A stretch of DNA of 64,000 bases from NCBI RefSeq assembly GCF_003285545.1, contig NZ_QLNV01000002.1, forward strand, positions 186,001 through 250,000, written 5' to 3'. This stretch comes from Sinomicrobium soli. GTDB lineage: Bacteria; Bacteroidota; Bacteroidia; Flavobacteriales; Flavobacteriaceae. Numbering within the stretch: position 1 is the stretch's first letter; each line of letters opens with the position of its first letter. The position numbers and the translations under genes were made by a program. Shown here piece by piece: positions 43,303 through 51,292 of this stretch. A model generated the notes under the pieces. The model made no database searches. It saw nothing but the letters and a program-made list of their open reading frames with translations, and was not told the origin of the DNA.

Positions 43303-43842
43303 TCATTTCACCGCCGCATTATAATCGTCCCAGGAAGTGTCTTCATAGATATTCTCTCCCACATACCGGGCCACTTTCATAAACCGCTCCGCATCGTGGT
43401 ATCCCGGAACGGGAAAGAGCAATTGCTGCCGTTCATTGAGGAACACCCCGGTGGGATAACTGAGACGGTTGTTGAGCAGGGCGGCAGCCAGTTCGTGATA
43501 TCCCCTGCGGCCCGCAGGGACAAATTTGAAGGTCCGCCCGTTATATGTTATCTCCTCCTTGCCCTCCCCGTCGAGCTTTACCATATAAAACTTGTCCTTC
43601 ACGTATTCTGCCACTTCTTTATCCGAAAATGTATCCTTATCCATTTTTTTGCACCACCCACACCAGTCGGTATACACATCGACAAAGATCTTCCTGGGAG
43701 TTTCATCCGTTTGCTGCCTTGCTATGGCTTCCTCCCAGCTGAGCCATTCCACAGCCGTATTTTCCTGATCCTGTGCAACGGCAGCCAGAAGCCCCATGCA
43801 CAAAAACAGTATCCACATAAGTAAATATTTTATCCAGGTCAT
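43303..43842 (-). CDS. exported thioredoxin-fold protein
   Basis: A 179-residue periplasmic protein with a signal peptide (about 1-23, LLMWILFLCMGLLAAVAQ) and a thioredoxin-like domain. The active-site CGWC is at 61-64 in the context FVDVYTDWCGWCKKMDKDTF, as in the thioredoxin_7/DUF255-related group, and the cis-Pro region is SYPTGVFLNERQQ. It probably reduces or isomerises disulfides in exported proteins. I use the ATG at 43842 (MTWIKYLLMW) because the signal peptide begins there; the frame extends to 43884. Confidence 0.88.
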   Translation of the reverse strand: MTWIKYLLMWILFLCMGLLAAVAQDQENTAVEWLSWEEAIARQQTDETPRKIFVDVYTDWCGWCKKMDKDTFSDKEVAEYVKDKFYMVKLDGEGKEEITYNGRTFKFVPAGRRGYHELAAALLNNRLSYPTGVFLNERQQLLFPVPGYHDAERFMKVARYVGENIYEDTSWDDYNAAVK

Positions 43843-44025
43843 TTTTACAGATTTAGGATATAAAAATAATAAAAACTTATCCATCCGCCCGAAGTCCGAA
43901 GCGCAAAAAAATCGCTAATTTTACTCCGCCCGTGTTCCGCAGCTGCCTGCGCGGTACGTATCAAATACCGTGCGTTGCCATTCCAGGGAGAACATACCGG
44001 GAGCCGGAATACAAAAAACAGGATA

Positions 44026-45219
44026 TTGAACAGCAAGATCACACAGCCGGACGTACAACATTTCATCTTCGGGAATACCGATACCGATCTCCCTTCCCTT
44101 TCCCTGAAAAAGAGCCCTTTCGGGGAGATCTCCATGCCCGAGATCATGCAACAGCTGGAATCCCGGAAAAAGGCACAGAAGAAACTTCCCTCCTGGTATG
44201 GCAGCATGGGCATCTACTACCCGCCCAGACTGTCTATGGAGCAGTCTTCCTCAGAAAAAACGGCCATGTACAAGGCCGGACTGGCCGATGGAAAAACACT
44301 GATCGACCTGACAGGCGGACTGGGAGTGGACTGCTATTACTTCTCGCGGAAATTTGAAAGCGTTACCCATTGTGAGATGAACAGGGAACTGTCTGCCATT
44401 GCCACCCACAATTTCGGTATCCTCGGGGCAGACAACATCCTTACGGTCGAAGGCAATGGCGTGGACTACCTGCTCCGGGAAGGACACCGGTATGACTGGA
44501 TCTATGCCGACCCTTCCCGGAGACACGATCACAAAGGCAAGGTATTCATGCTCGGCGACTGTACTCCCGATATCCCTTCCCTGCTGCCGCAACTGTTCGC
44601 CCATACCGGTAATATCCTGGTCAAAACATCGCCCCTGCTCGATATCAGCAGCGGGCTCCGGGAGCTTCCGGGTACCCGTGAGATACACATTGTAGCCGTA
44701 AATAACGAGGTCAGGGAACTGCTGTGGGTCCTGAAAAAGGATTTTAACGGGCCCTGTCATATACATACCATCAACTACAGCACAAACGGGGAACAACGAT
44801 TCGGTTTTGACCGGGAGCGCGAAAACATCCTTGCCGAAAGCCACAACCTCCCTCAAACATTCCTGTACGAACCCAATGCAGCCATCATGAAATCGGGAGG
44901 GTTCCGGTCGCTTTCCGCAAAAACCGGTTTTTCCAGCCTGCACCGGCACTCACACCTCTATACCTCCGGACAGCATATCCCCGATTTTCCCGGAAGGGCT
45001 TTTCGCATCAGGGAGATCATCCCGTACAAGGACAAAAAGCTGCTCAGGACTGCATGGAAAGATAAAAAGGCCCATATCACCACACGGAATTTTCCCGAAA
45101 GTGTGGAACAGTTACGCAAAAAGTTCTGCATCAGGGACGGGGGAACAAGTTTTATTTTCTTTACCATAGACAGGAACAACGAAAAGACAGTCCTGGTCTG
45201 TGACAAATTATACTCCTAA
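44026..45219 (+). CDS. class I SAM-dependent methyltransferase with THUMP-like C-terminal domain
   Basis: A protein of about 397 residues from the TTG at 44026; another TTG at 43975 is possible. The Rossmann methyltransferase domain has LIDLTGGLGVDCYYFSRKF (motif I, near 95-113) and the catalytic-type WIYADPSRRHDHKGKVF (DPxR motif near 163). The C-terminal third is the THUMP-like domain seen in these Bacteroidota proteins. The DPSRR sequence and fold resemble RNA methyltransferases, but the target is unproven. The exonuclease gene follows nine bases downstream. Confidence 0.82.
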   Translation: MNSKITQPDVQHFIFGNTDTDLPSLSLKKSPFGEISMPEIMQQLESRKKAQKKLPSWYGSMGIYYPPRLSMEQSSSEKTAMYKAGLADGKTLIDLTGGLGVDCYYFSRKFESVTHCEMNRELSAIATHNFGILGADNILTVEGNGVDYLLREGHRYDWIYADPSRRHDHKGKVFMLGDCTPDIPSLLPQLFAHTGNILVKTSPLLDISSGLRELPGTREIHIVAVNNEVRELLWVLKKDFNGPCHIHTINYSTNGEQRFGFDRERENILAESHNLPQTFLYEPNAAIMKSGGFRSLSAKTGFSSLHRHSHLYTSGQHIPDFPGRAFRIREIIPYKDKKLLRTAWKDKKAHITTRNFPESVEQLRKKFCIRDGGTSFIFFTIDRNNEKTVLVCDKLYS

Positions 45220-45228
45220 AAAAAGCAT

Positions 45229-45906
45229 ATGTTCGGCCTGTTCAAAAAAAAGAAAAAAGAAACACTTCCGGAATACTGGAACGCCTACGAACAGCTTTTC
45301 AGGGAAAAAACCACTCCCTATATAGCTGACACCCGTTTTGTGATACTCGACACCGAAACCACAGGGCTCCATTACAGGTCCGACCGCATCCTGAGCATCG
45401 GGGCCATAACCGTACTCGACAACTCCATCTCCGTATCCGATATTTTCGAGGTGTATGTAAAGCAGGAAACCTTCAACCCGGAAACCGTAAAGATACACGG
45501 GTTGTTGCGCGAGGAAAAACAGGCAAACCGCATCTCCGAAGAAGAAGCCGTTCGCCTTTTTTTACAATATGCGGGAAATGCCGTACTGGTTGCACACCAC
45601 GCCCGGTTCGACCTGACCATGCTCAACAATGCACTCAAACGCCTCGGGCTGCCCAAACTGAAAAACAGGGTACTCGACACTTCCACCCTGTACAACAGGG
45701 CAAGGATCATGTCGAACCTGATTGACAGAAACAAGAACCATTCCCTGGACGAACTGGCCGAAACGCTGAACGTTGCCAGGAACGACCGGCATACCGCTGC
45801 CGGGGATGCCTATATCACCGCCCTGGTATTTCTTAAAATACTCGCAAGGCTCAAACAGAAGGGTACGGTCAGGACCCGTGACCTGTTCAGTCCGGAATCC
45901 CGGTGA
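45229..45906 (+). CDS. DEDDh 3'-5' exonuclease (DnaQ-like)
   Basis: A 225-residue exonuclease. The three Exo motifs are FVILDTETTGL (Exo I, near 37-47), LVAHHARFDLTML (Exo II, near 120-132) and HTAAGDAYITA (Exo III with the catalytic His, near 187-197). It resembles the PolC/DnaQ epsilon-like exonucleases that flavobacteria carry near the acetate-uptake genes, where a DUF294/CBS nucleotidyltransferase gene is often also present; that gene is not here. The start is the ATG at 45229 (MFGLFKKKKKE). Confidence 0.9.
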   Translation: MFGLFKKKKKETLPEYWNAYEQLFREKTTPYIADTRFVILDTETTGLHYRSDRILSIGAITVLDNSISVSDIFEVYVKQETFNPETVKIHGLLREEKQANRISEEEAVRLFLQYAGNAVLVAHHARFDLTMLNNALKRLGLPKLKNRVLDTSTLYNRARIMSNLIDRNKNHSLDELAETLNVARNDRHTAAGDAYITALVFLKILARLKQKGTVRTRDLFSPESR

Positions 45907-45944
45907 TCACGGGCAAGGGCAATACGGTTATCATACCCGTTGTT

Positions 45945-47849
45945 TTACACCGCGCTGTCGATGATCTCCGAAACCACTTCCGGGTTCAGCAAGGTAGAAG
46001 TATCCCCGAGGTTACTGGTATCTCCCGATGCGATCTTGCGGAGGATACGTCTCATGATCTTGCCGCTTCTCGTTTTGGGGAGACCATTGACAAACTGTAT
46101 CTTGTCCAGTTTGGCAATAGGGCCGATATGCTCTGAAATATGCTGGTTGATCTCCCGGGTAAGGTTTTCCCTGTTTCTCGTTTCACCGGTCTCTTTCAGC
46201 ATGATGTATCCGCACAGTGCATTTCCCTTCACTTCATGAGGAAAACCTACAATGGCAGATTCCGCGACTGCCGGATGTTCGTTGATCGCATCTTCTATAG
46301 GGGCCGTACCCAGGTTGTGCCCGGACACAATGACCACATCGTCTACGCGCCCGGTAATCCGGTAGTACCCTACTTCATCTCTCAGGGCCCCGTCGCCGCT
46401 GAAATATTTTCCCGGAAAGGCGGAAAAATAAGTTTCCTTATACCTGCGGTGGTCGCCCCAGATCGTCCTGGCCATACCCGGCCACGGAAACTTGATGCAG
46501 AGACTTCCCACCACCTGGTTATTTTCGATCTCATTCCGTTTCTCGTCCATCAGAACGGGCTGGACACCGGGCAACGGAAGGGTGGCATAGGTAGGTTTGG
46601 TAGGAGTGGCAAATGCTACCGGGGAGATCATGAGCCCTCCTGTTTCCGTCTGCCACCAGGTGTCGACAACCGGGCATTTCTTATTACCTACATGGTCATT
46701 ATACCAGTGCCAGGCTTCTTCGTTGATCGGCTCTCCGACAGATCCGAGCACCTTGAGGGACGAAAGGTCATACCTGGTCACCCAGTCGGTACTCTCTTTC
46801 GCCAATGCCCTGATGGCCGTCGGGGCCGTATAAAACTGGGTCACCTTATGTTTGTCCACAACCTCCCAGAACCTTCCGAAATCAGGATATGAAGGCACTC
46901 CTTCAAACATCACGGTAGTTGCCCCGTTGGCCAGGGGACCGTACAGAATATAGGAATGGCCCGTAACCCATCCGATATCGGCGGTGCACCAGAAGACATC
47001 TTTCTCCTCGTACTGAAATACATTTTTAAAGGTATAGGCTGTGTATATCATATATCCGGCGGTAGTGTGCAACATCCCTTTCGGCCTTCCCGTAGACCCT
47101 GACGTATAGAGAATGAACAAGGGGTCCTCGGCATCCATAACCTCTGCTATCGACTCTCCCGAAGCCTCTTCGAGAAGCGGCTGCAACCATATGTCCCGGC
47201 CTTTTTTCATGTCGATACCGGCTCCCGTACGCTTTACGACCAGTACGCTTTCCATTTCGGGGCAGTCCTCCAGGGCTTCGTCTACAATACTCTTGAGATC
47301 GATGGTCTTGTTGCCCCTGAACCCTCCGTCGGAGGTAATCAGCACTTTGGAACCGCAGTCCCGTACCCGGGTGGAAAGTGCTGTCGAGGAAAACCCGGCA
47401 AACACCACGGAATGTATAGCCCCGATACGCGCACAGGCCAGTACAGCCACCGCCAGCTCGGGGATCATGGGCAGGTAGATACATACGCGATCACCCTTTT
47501 TCACGCCCTGGTCGCGCAATACGTTAGCCATTTTACAGACCCTGACGTAGAGTTCGTTATAAGAGATATGCTGCGCTTCCTCCTTAGGATCGTTAGGTTC
47601 GAAAATGATGGCGGTTTTGTCTCCGCGTTTGGCCAGGTGCCGGTCTATACAGTTTTTGGTAATGTTGAGCTTGCCGTTTACAAACCACTTTACCTCCGCA
47701 TCTTCAAGACGGTGCTCCAGCACCTTGTCCCATTTCTTATACCATACAAAATCTTCGGCGATCTTGGACCAGAACTTCCGCGGCTCCCTTACCGACTTTT
47801 TATATACCTTGAAATATTGCTCCAGACTCTTGATTTCGTAAGCACCCAT
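45945..47849 (-). CDS. acs: acetyl-CoA synthetase
   Basis: A 634-residue AMP-forming acetate-CoA ligase. The adenylation signature is LYTSGSTGRPKGMLH, followed by WWQTETGG and the C-terminal TRSGKIMRRILRKIA with the catalytic, acetylatable Lys at about residue 597. The length and the N-terminal LEQYFKVYKKSVREPRKFW are typical. Upstream is a purine-rich ribosome binding site (AGAAAGGA). With the acetate symporter downstream of the repeat it forms an acetate-assimilation group. Confidence 0.96.
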   Translation of the reverse strand: MGAYEIKSLEQYFKVYKKSVREPRKFWSKIAEDFVWYKKWDKVLEHRLEDAEVKWFVNGKLNITKNCIDRHLAKRGDKTAIIFEPNDPKEEAQHISYNELYVRVCKMANVLRDQGVKKGDRVCIYLPMIPELAVAVLACARIGAIHSVVFAGFSSTALSTRVRDCGSKVLITSDGGFRGNKTIDLKSIVDEALEDCPEMESVLVVKRTGAGIDMKKGRDIWLQPLLEEASGESIAEVMDAEDPLFILYTSGSTGRPKGMLHTTAGYMIYTAYTFKNVFQYEEKDVFWCTADIGWVTGHSYILYGPLANGATTVMFEGVPSYPDFGRFWEVVDKHKVTQFYTAPTAIRALAKESTDWVTRYDLSSLKVLGSVGEPINEEAWHWYNDHVGNKKCPVVDTWWQTETGGLMISPVAFATPTKPTYATLPLPGVQPVLMDEKRNEIENNQVVGSLCIKFPWPGMARTIWGDHRRYKETYFSAFPGKYFSGDGALRDEVGYYRITGRVDDVVIVSGHNLGTAPIEDAINEHPAVAESAIVGFPHEVKGNALCGYIMLKETGETRNRENLTREINQHISEHIGPIAKLDKIQFVNGLPKTRSGKIMRRILRKIASGDTSNLGDTSTLLNPEVVSEIIDSAV

Positions 47850-48135
47850 AATTTTTTTCCTTTCTTTAATAGTTGTATGTTAGCAGTAATTATTTTCAAC
47901 AAAAAAACACAGTAATATCCGAAAACAATATCCGCTTTTTACAGGATATTAAAGCTTTTTCAGAAATTTAATGTGTCGTTCGCTGTAAGATATACCAAAT
48001 ATATAATTAAAATCCTCTTTTTCCCTATTTTTTAAAACCAAATCTTATTGCGGTTATCCCGGATCAAAGAATCTTCAACAGCATAACGGCTAAAAAAAGA
48101 TTTAACTGCGTTGAGCCCTTCGGGGTTCTCCTACC
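47850..48135. other. upstream region of acs
   Basis: An AT-rich leader of about 140 bases precedes acs on the minus strand and contains GGATATT three times (near 47915-47955). Further out, around 48060-48090, is ATCAAAGAATCTTCAACAGC, a sequence that also follows repeat copy 1 near 2600. No gene is seen. Confidence 0.45.
47996..48003 (-). promoter_or_regulatory. -7 box of acs
   Basis: The minus strand reads TATATTTG, a perfect TAnnTTTG box, giving acs a leader of about 140 bases. No convincing -33 box is present. Confidence 0.45.
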
Positions 48136-48436
48136 GTACCCACGACGTATCTATGGTAAGTTGCTCCATTTTAAAAACTCCCCTCTTCAGATGAAGAGGG
48201 GTGGGCAGCTATGCTGGCCGGGGAGTTTTGACCGGCCTGAACTTTAGCGTATATTCCCAAAGGTTTGGGATTATCCTTATGATCCGGGCTTTCAAAACCC
48301 TCCGTCTCATCAAAGATGAGCCACCTCCCTTCGTCTGAAGGGAGGAGTTATGTGTAGGTTTATCACATTTGATAAATGAAGACTAAAACGTTATCTTCAT
48401 TGATGCGCTTGCTTAAACGTTAGGTCTCTGAATGAC
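48136..48436 (-). repeat. dispersed ~300-bp intergenic repeat, copy 2
   Basis: This is the reverse complement of copy 1 (2243-2566). CCCCTCTTCAGATGAAGAGGGG near 48183 is a perfect end hairpin, and CTCCCTTCGTCTGAAGGGAG near 48327 is the other end hairpin. It ends at GGTCTCTGAATGAC (48423-48436), and a second REP-like GTCATTCAGAA follows at 48445 and runs into the symporter gene. It lacks the small palindrome nested in copy 1. Confidence 0.8.
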
Positions 48437-48445
48437 AAAGCCCTG

Positions 48446-50152
48446 TCATTCAGAACGTATTACTCCCGGGACACGTATGTTTTCGACGATCTCCTGTACG
48501 TTCTCCGGCGGGGCCGGGGTAAAACGGCTGACCAGGAGGGCCACGGCAAAATTGACCAGCATGGCCACCATGCCGAAACCTTCCGGAGATATGCCAAACC
48601 ACCAGTCTGCCTCCGTTCCGCCTCCGAAGAGATCGAACTTGAACTTCATCATGTAAAACAGCATCAGCAATATCCCGGTCACCATACCACTGACAGCCCC
48701 TTCCTTGTTCATCCGCTTGTAGAAGATACCGAGTATGATAGCCGGAAAAAACGATGCAGCCGCCAGTCCGAAAGCGAGGGCAACCACGGCAGCGACAAAT
48801 CCCGGCGGATTTATTCCGAAATACGCCGCAATGATCACGGCGCAGGCGGCACTGCCCCGGGCCACCCACAACTCGTTCTTTTCAGACATCCCGGGTTTGA
48901 GCTGCTTCTTGACAAGATCATGGGCTACCGACGTGGAAATGACCAGGAGTAAGCCCGCCGCCGTAGAAAGCGCCGCGGCCAGCCCTCCCGCTGCAACAAG
49001 GGCAACGACCCAATTGGGAAGCCTTGCTATTTCGGGATTGGCCAGGACCATGATATCGTTGTCAATATCCAGCTCGTTGTGTTCCTTATCCGCTATATAC
49101 TGTATATGCCCGTCGCCGTTCTTATCCGTAAAATTCAATAGTCCCGTGGTTTCCCAGTTGGTAAACCACTCCGGCATTTCCGAATAGGGCCTGCCGCTTA
49201 CCGTCTCTATCAGGTTGGTCCGCGCGAAGGCCGATACCGCAGGAGCCGTAGAATAGAGGATAACGATAAACAACAAGGCCAGGCCGGCCGATTTCCGGGC
49301 ATCCCTGACCCTGGGCACGGTAAAAAACCGCACTATGACATGCGGCAGGCCGGCTGTCCCTACCATCAGGGCCACCGTAATGGCAAATACATCTATCATG
49401 CTCTTGCTCCCTTCCGTATACCTGGCAAAACCGAGCTCTTCCGAAAGCCCGTTCAGCTTATCGAGCAGGTATACCCCCGATCCGTCCGAAAGCGTACTTC
49501 CCATGCCCAGCTGGGGCACCGGGTTTCCTGTCATCTGGATCGAAATAAAGATAGCCGGCACCATAAATGCGAAGATCAGCACACAGTACTGCGCCACCTG
49601 GGTATAGGTAATCCCTTTCATGCCTCCAAGAACGGCATAAAAAAGAACGATCACCATGCCTATAACCACCCCCGTATTGATATCGACTTCCAGAAAACGT
49701 GAAAATACCACCCCCACTCCGCGCATCTGCCCGGCTACATAAGTAAAGGATACTATAAGTGCACATAAAACCGCCACGATACGCGCCGTACCCGAATAAT
49801 AGCGGTCGCCGATAAAATCAGGCACCGTAAATTTTCCGAACTTGCGAAGGTACGGTGCCAGGAGCAGGGCCAGCAGCACATATCCTCCCGTCCAGCCCAT
49901 AAGGTAAACAGCCCCGTCGTATCCCATAAAGGAAATAATGCCTGCCATGGAAATAAAAGAAGCGGCAGACATCCAGTCGGCCGCGGTAGCCATCCCGTTC
50001 GCCAGGGGAGAAACCCCGCCGCCCGCAACATAGAATTCTTTGGTAGACCCTGCACGCGACCATATTGCAATGCCGATATAGAGTGCAAACGATACCGCTA
50101 CGAAAATATAAGTCCAGACCTGTACGCTCATCGAGGAAAAACTACTCATCAT
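48446..50152 (-). CDS. actP: cation/acetate symporter (SSS family)
   Basis: A 568-residue sodium:solute symporter with about 13 membrane segments. The N-terminal EFYVAGGGVSPLANGMATAA and the AADWMSAASFISMAG stretch are those of ActP-like acetate transporters, and GTAGLPHVIVRFFTVP is another family mark. The last codons (TCT GAA TGA) and the stop belong to a REP-like GTCATTCAGA sequence, so the repeat defines the C-terminus. The gene overlaps the DUF4212 gene by 11 bases, which points to coupled translation. Confidence 0.93.
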   Translation of the reverse strand: MMSSFSSMSVQVWTYIFVAVSFALYIGIAIWSRAGSTKEFYVAGGGVSPLANGMATAADWMSAASFISMAGIISFMGYDGAVYLMGWTGGYVLLALLLAPYLRKFGKFTVPDFIGDRYYSGTARIVAVLCALIVSFTYVAGQMRGVGVVFSRFLEVDINTGVVIGMVIVLFYAVLGGMKGITYTQVAQYCVLIFAFMVPAIFISIQMTGNPVPQLGMGSTLSDGSGVYLLDKLNGLSEELGFARYTEGSKSMIDVFAITVALMVGTAGLPHVIVRFFTVPRVRDARKSAGLALLFIVILYSTAPAVSAFARTNLIETVSGRPYSEMPEWFTNWETTGLLNFTDKNGDGHIQYIADKEHNELDIDNDIMVLANPEIARLPNWVVALVAAGGLAAALSTAAGLLLVISTSVAHDLVKKQLKPGMSEKNELWVARGSAACAVIIAAYFGINPPGFVAAVVALAFGLAAASFFPAIILGIFYKRMNKEGAVSGMVTGILLMLFYMMKFKFDLFGGGTEADWWFGISPEGFGMVAMLVNFAVALLVSRFTPAPPENVQEIVENIRVPGVIRSE

Positions 50153-50402
50153 AACCGTATTTCCTGTCCAGCCCGTTCATCAGGCGGACATATACAAAAA
50201 TGAGCACTACGAAGACATACATCGACCCCTGCTGGGCAAACCAGAAGCCCAGTTCAAAGCCGCCTATCCGGATGGTATCGAGTACATCCCTGAACAATAT
50301 TCCCGCCCCGTAAGAAACCAGGAACCAAATGAGAAGAAGGACCAGAAGATATTGTACGTTTTCCTTCCAGTACGCTTTTGATTTTCGTTTTGAAGTCATC
50401 AT
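50142..50402 (-). CDS. DUF4212 small membrane subunit of the acetate symporter
   Basis: An 86-residue protein with two membrane segments (LLVLLLIWFLVSYGAGILF near 18-36 and SMYVFVVLIFVYVRLM near 57-72). The family motif is the basic N-terminus and KENVQYLLVLLLIWFLVS, with GFWFAQQGSMYVFVVLIF. DUF4212 proteins are almost always encoded directly before an SSS-family symporter and are thought to be a small partner subunit. Overlap with actP supports this. Confidence 0.92.
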   Translation of the reverse strand: MMTSKRKSKAYWKENVQYLLVLLLIWFLVSYGAGILFRDVLDTIRIGGFELGFWFAQQGSMYVFVVLIFVYVRLMNGLDRKYGYDE

Positions 50403-50568
50403 ATTTAGTTTTCACCGATAAATATAATATTTTAACCCAAAAACACCTATATTATCAGTAAAAACCACCCAAAAACAACAAAACTGCAACAGAGGATTAA
50501 AATAACCAACAATTACGGGAGCCATCACCCTTTCCACAATCCCTTCTTCAGCCCATTCCCGATTTGAC

Positions 50569-50625
50569 TCATTGACACATTATCTCATTGGCATATTGGC
50601 ACATTATCTCATTGACACATTACCT
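50569..50625. repeat. CATTGACACATTATCT-type tandem tract
   Basis: Three imperfect units of TCATTGACACATTATC, with GGCATATTGGC variants, sit just downstream of the DUF4136 gene. It is another of the short tract families seen between genes in this window. The rest of 50403-50568 shows nothing recognisable. Confidence 0.65.
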
Positions 50626-50626
50626 C

Positions 50627-51163
50627 TTACCGCTGCGTCACATCCATGCCCGGAGGGTATTTCTCCAGAATGCTGTTTACAAATTCACGGATGCGTTCGT
50701 CCTTCTTATCCATTCTCGAAGTGAGGTAGCCCGTTCCTTTTCCCTGCCATACCAGTTCGTTGCGGCCGGCATCGATAAAATCTATAAAGAGGGAGCCCTC
50801 CGTTGAAGTGGATACATTCGGGTAGGCCATGCCCCACCAGTATGGGTTCCAGCCCCAGCCCCAGCCGTAATTGTTATAGACATCGACCCGTTCTTTTTCG
50901 GTAGTAAATATACTGACCAGCATATCCGGGTTATCGGATTTGGTAAGTCCTTTGGCTGTCAGTCCTGCCTCGATGGCCCTCAGTATCCGTTTCTTGTCCA
51001 GGTCGGAGATCTCCGCCTTATCGATGCCAGGCTTAAAAAAGGCGAAAGTCCTGTACTGTGCAAAATTTACCTGTCTGTCATAATCTGCTGCCACCCTTAC
51101 CGAGGCACAGGATCCGGCAACAAGGGCCAGGATCATTAAGGGTAATAATCGTATTGGTTTCAT
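50627..51163 (-). CDS. DUF4136 lipoprotein
   Basis: A 178-residue lipoprotein (signal peptide with lipobox VAGSC, Cys19). DUF4136 features are SVRVAADYDRQVNFAQYRTF, IDKAEISDLDKKRILRAIEA and the C-terminal GYLTSRMDKKDERIREFVN. A Trp/Gly-rich patch (YGWGWGWNPYWWG, near 104) is typical. The domain has no known role. The gene is monocistronic. Confidence 0.88.
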   Translation of the reverse strand: MKPIRLLPLMILALVAGSCASVRVAADYDRQVNFAQYRTFAFFKPGIDKAEISDLDKKRILRAIEAGLTAKGLTKSDNPDMLVSIFTTEKERVDVYNNYGWGWGWNPYWWGMAYPNVSTSTEGSLFIDFIDAGRNELVWQGKGTGYLTSRMDKKDERIREFVNSILEKYPPGMDVTQR

Positions 51164-51292
51164 TTGGCTTGTTTTTTAATTGAACTGTATATACGCGATA
51201 ATCCGTTATCCGGATCAAAAAATCCATCCATCTCAGGCAACTATCTAAAATACAAATTTCAGGCCGTTTTCCCATCAAACAGCTTGTTAAAA

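Noticed and set aside
50569-50625. Possible CRISPR-like array
   Set aside because: Units are short, imperfect and without unique spacers, and no cas gene is present; it fits the short intergenic tract families instead.
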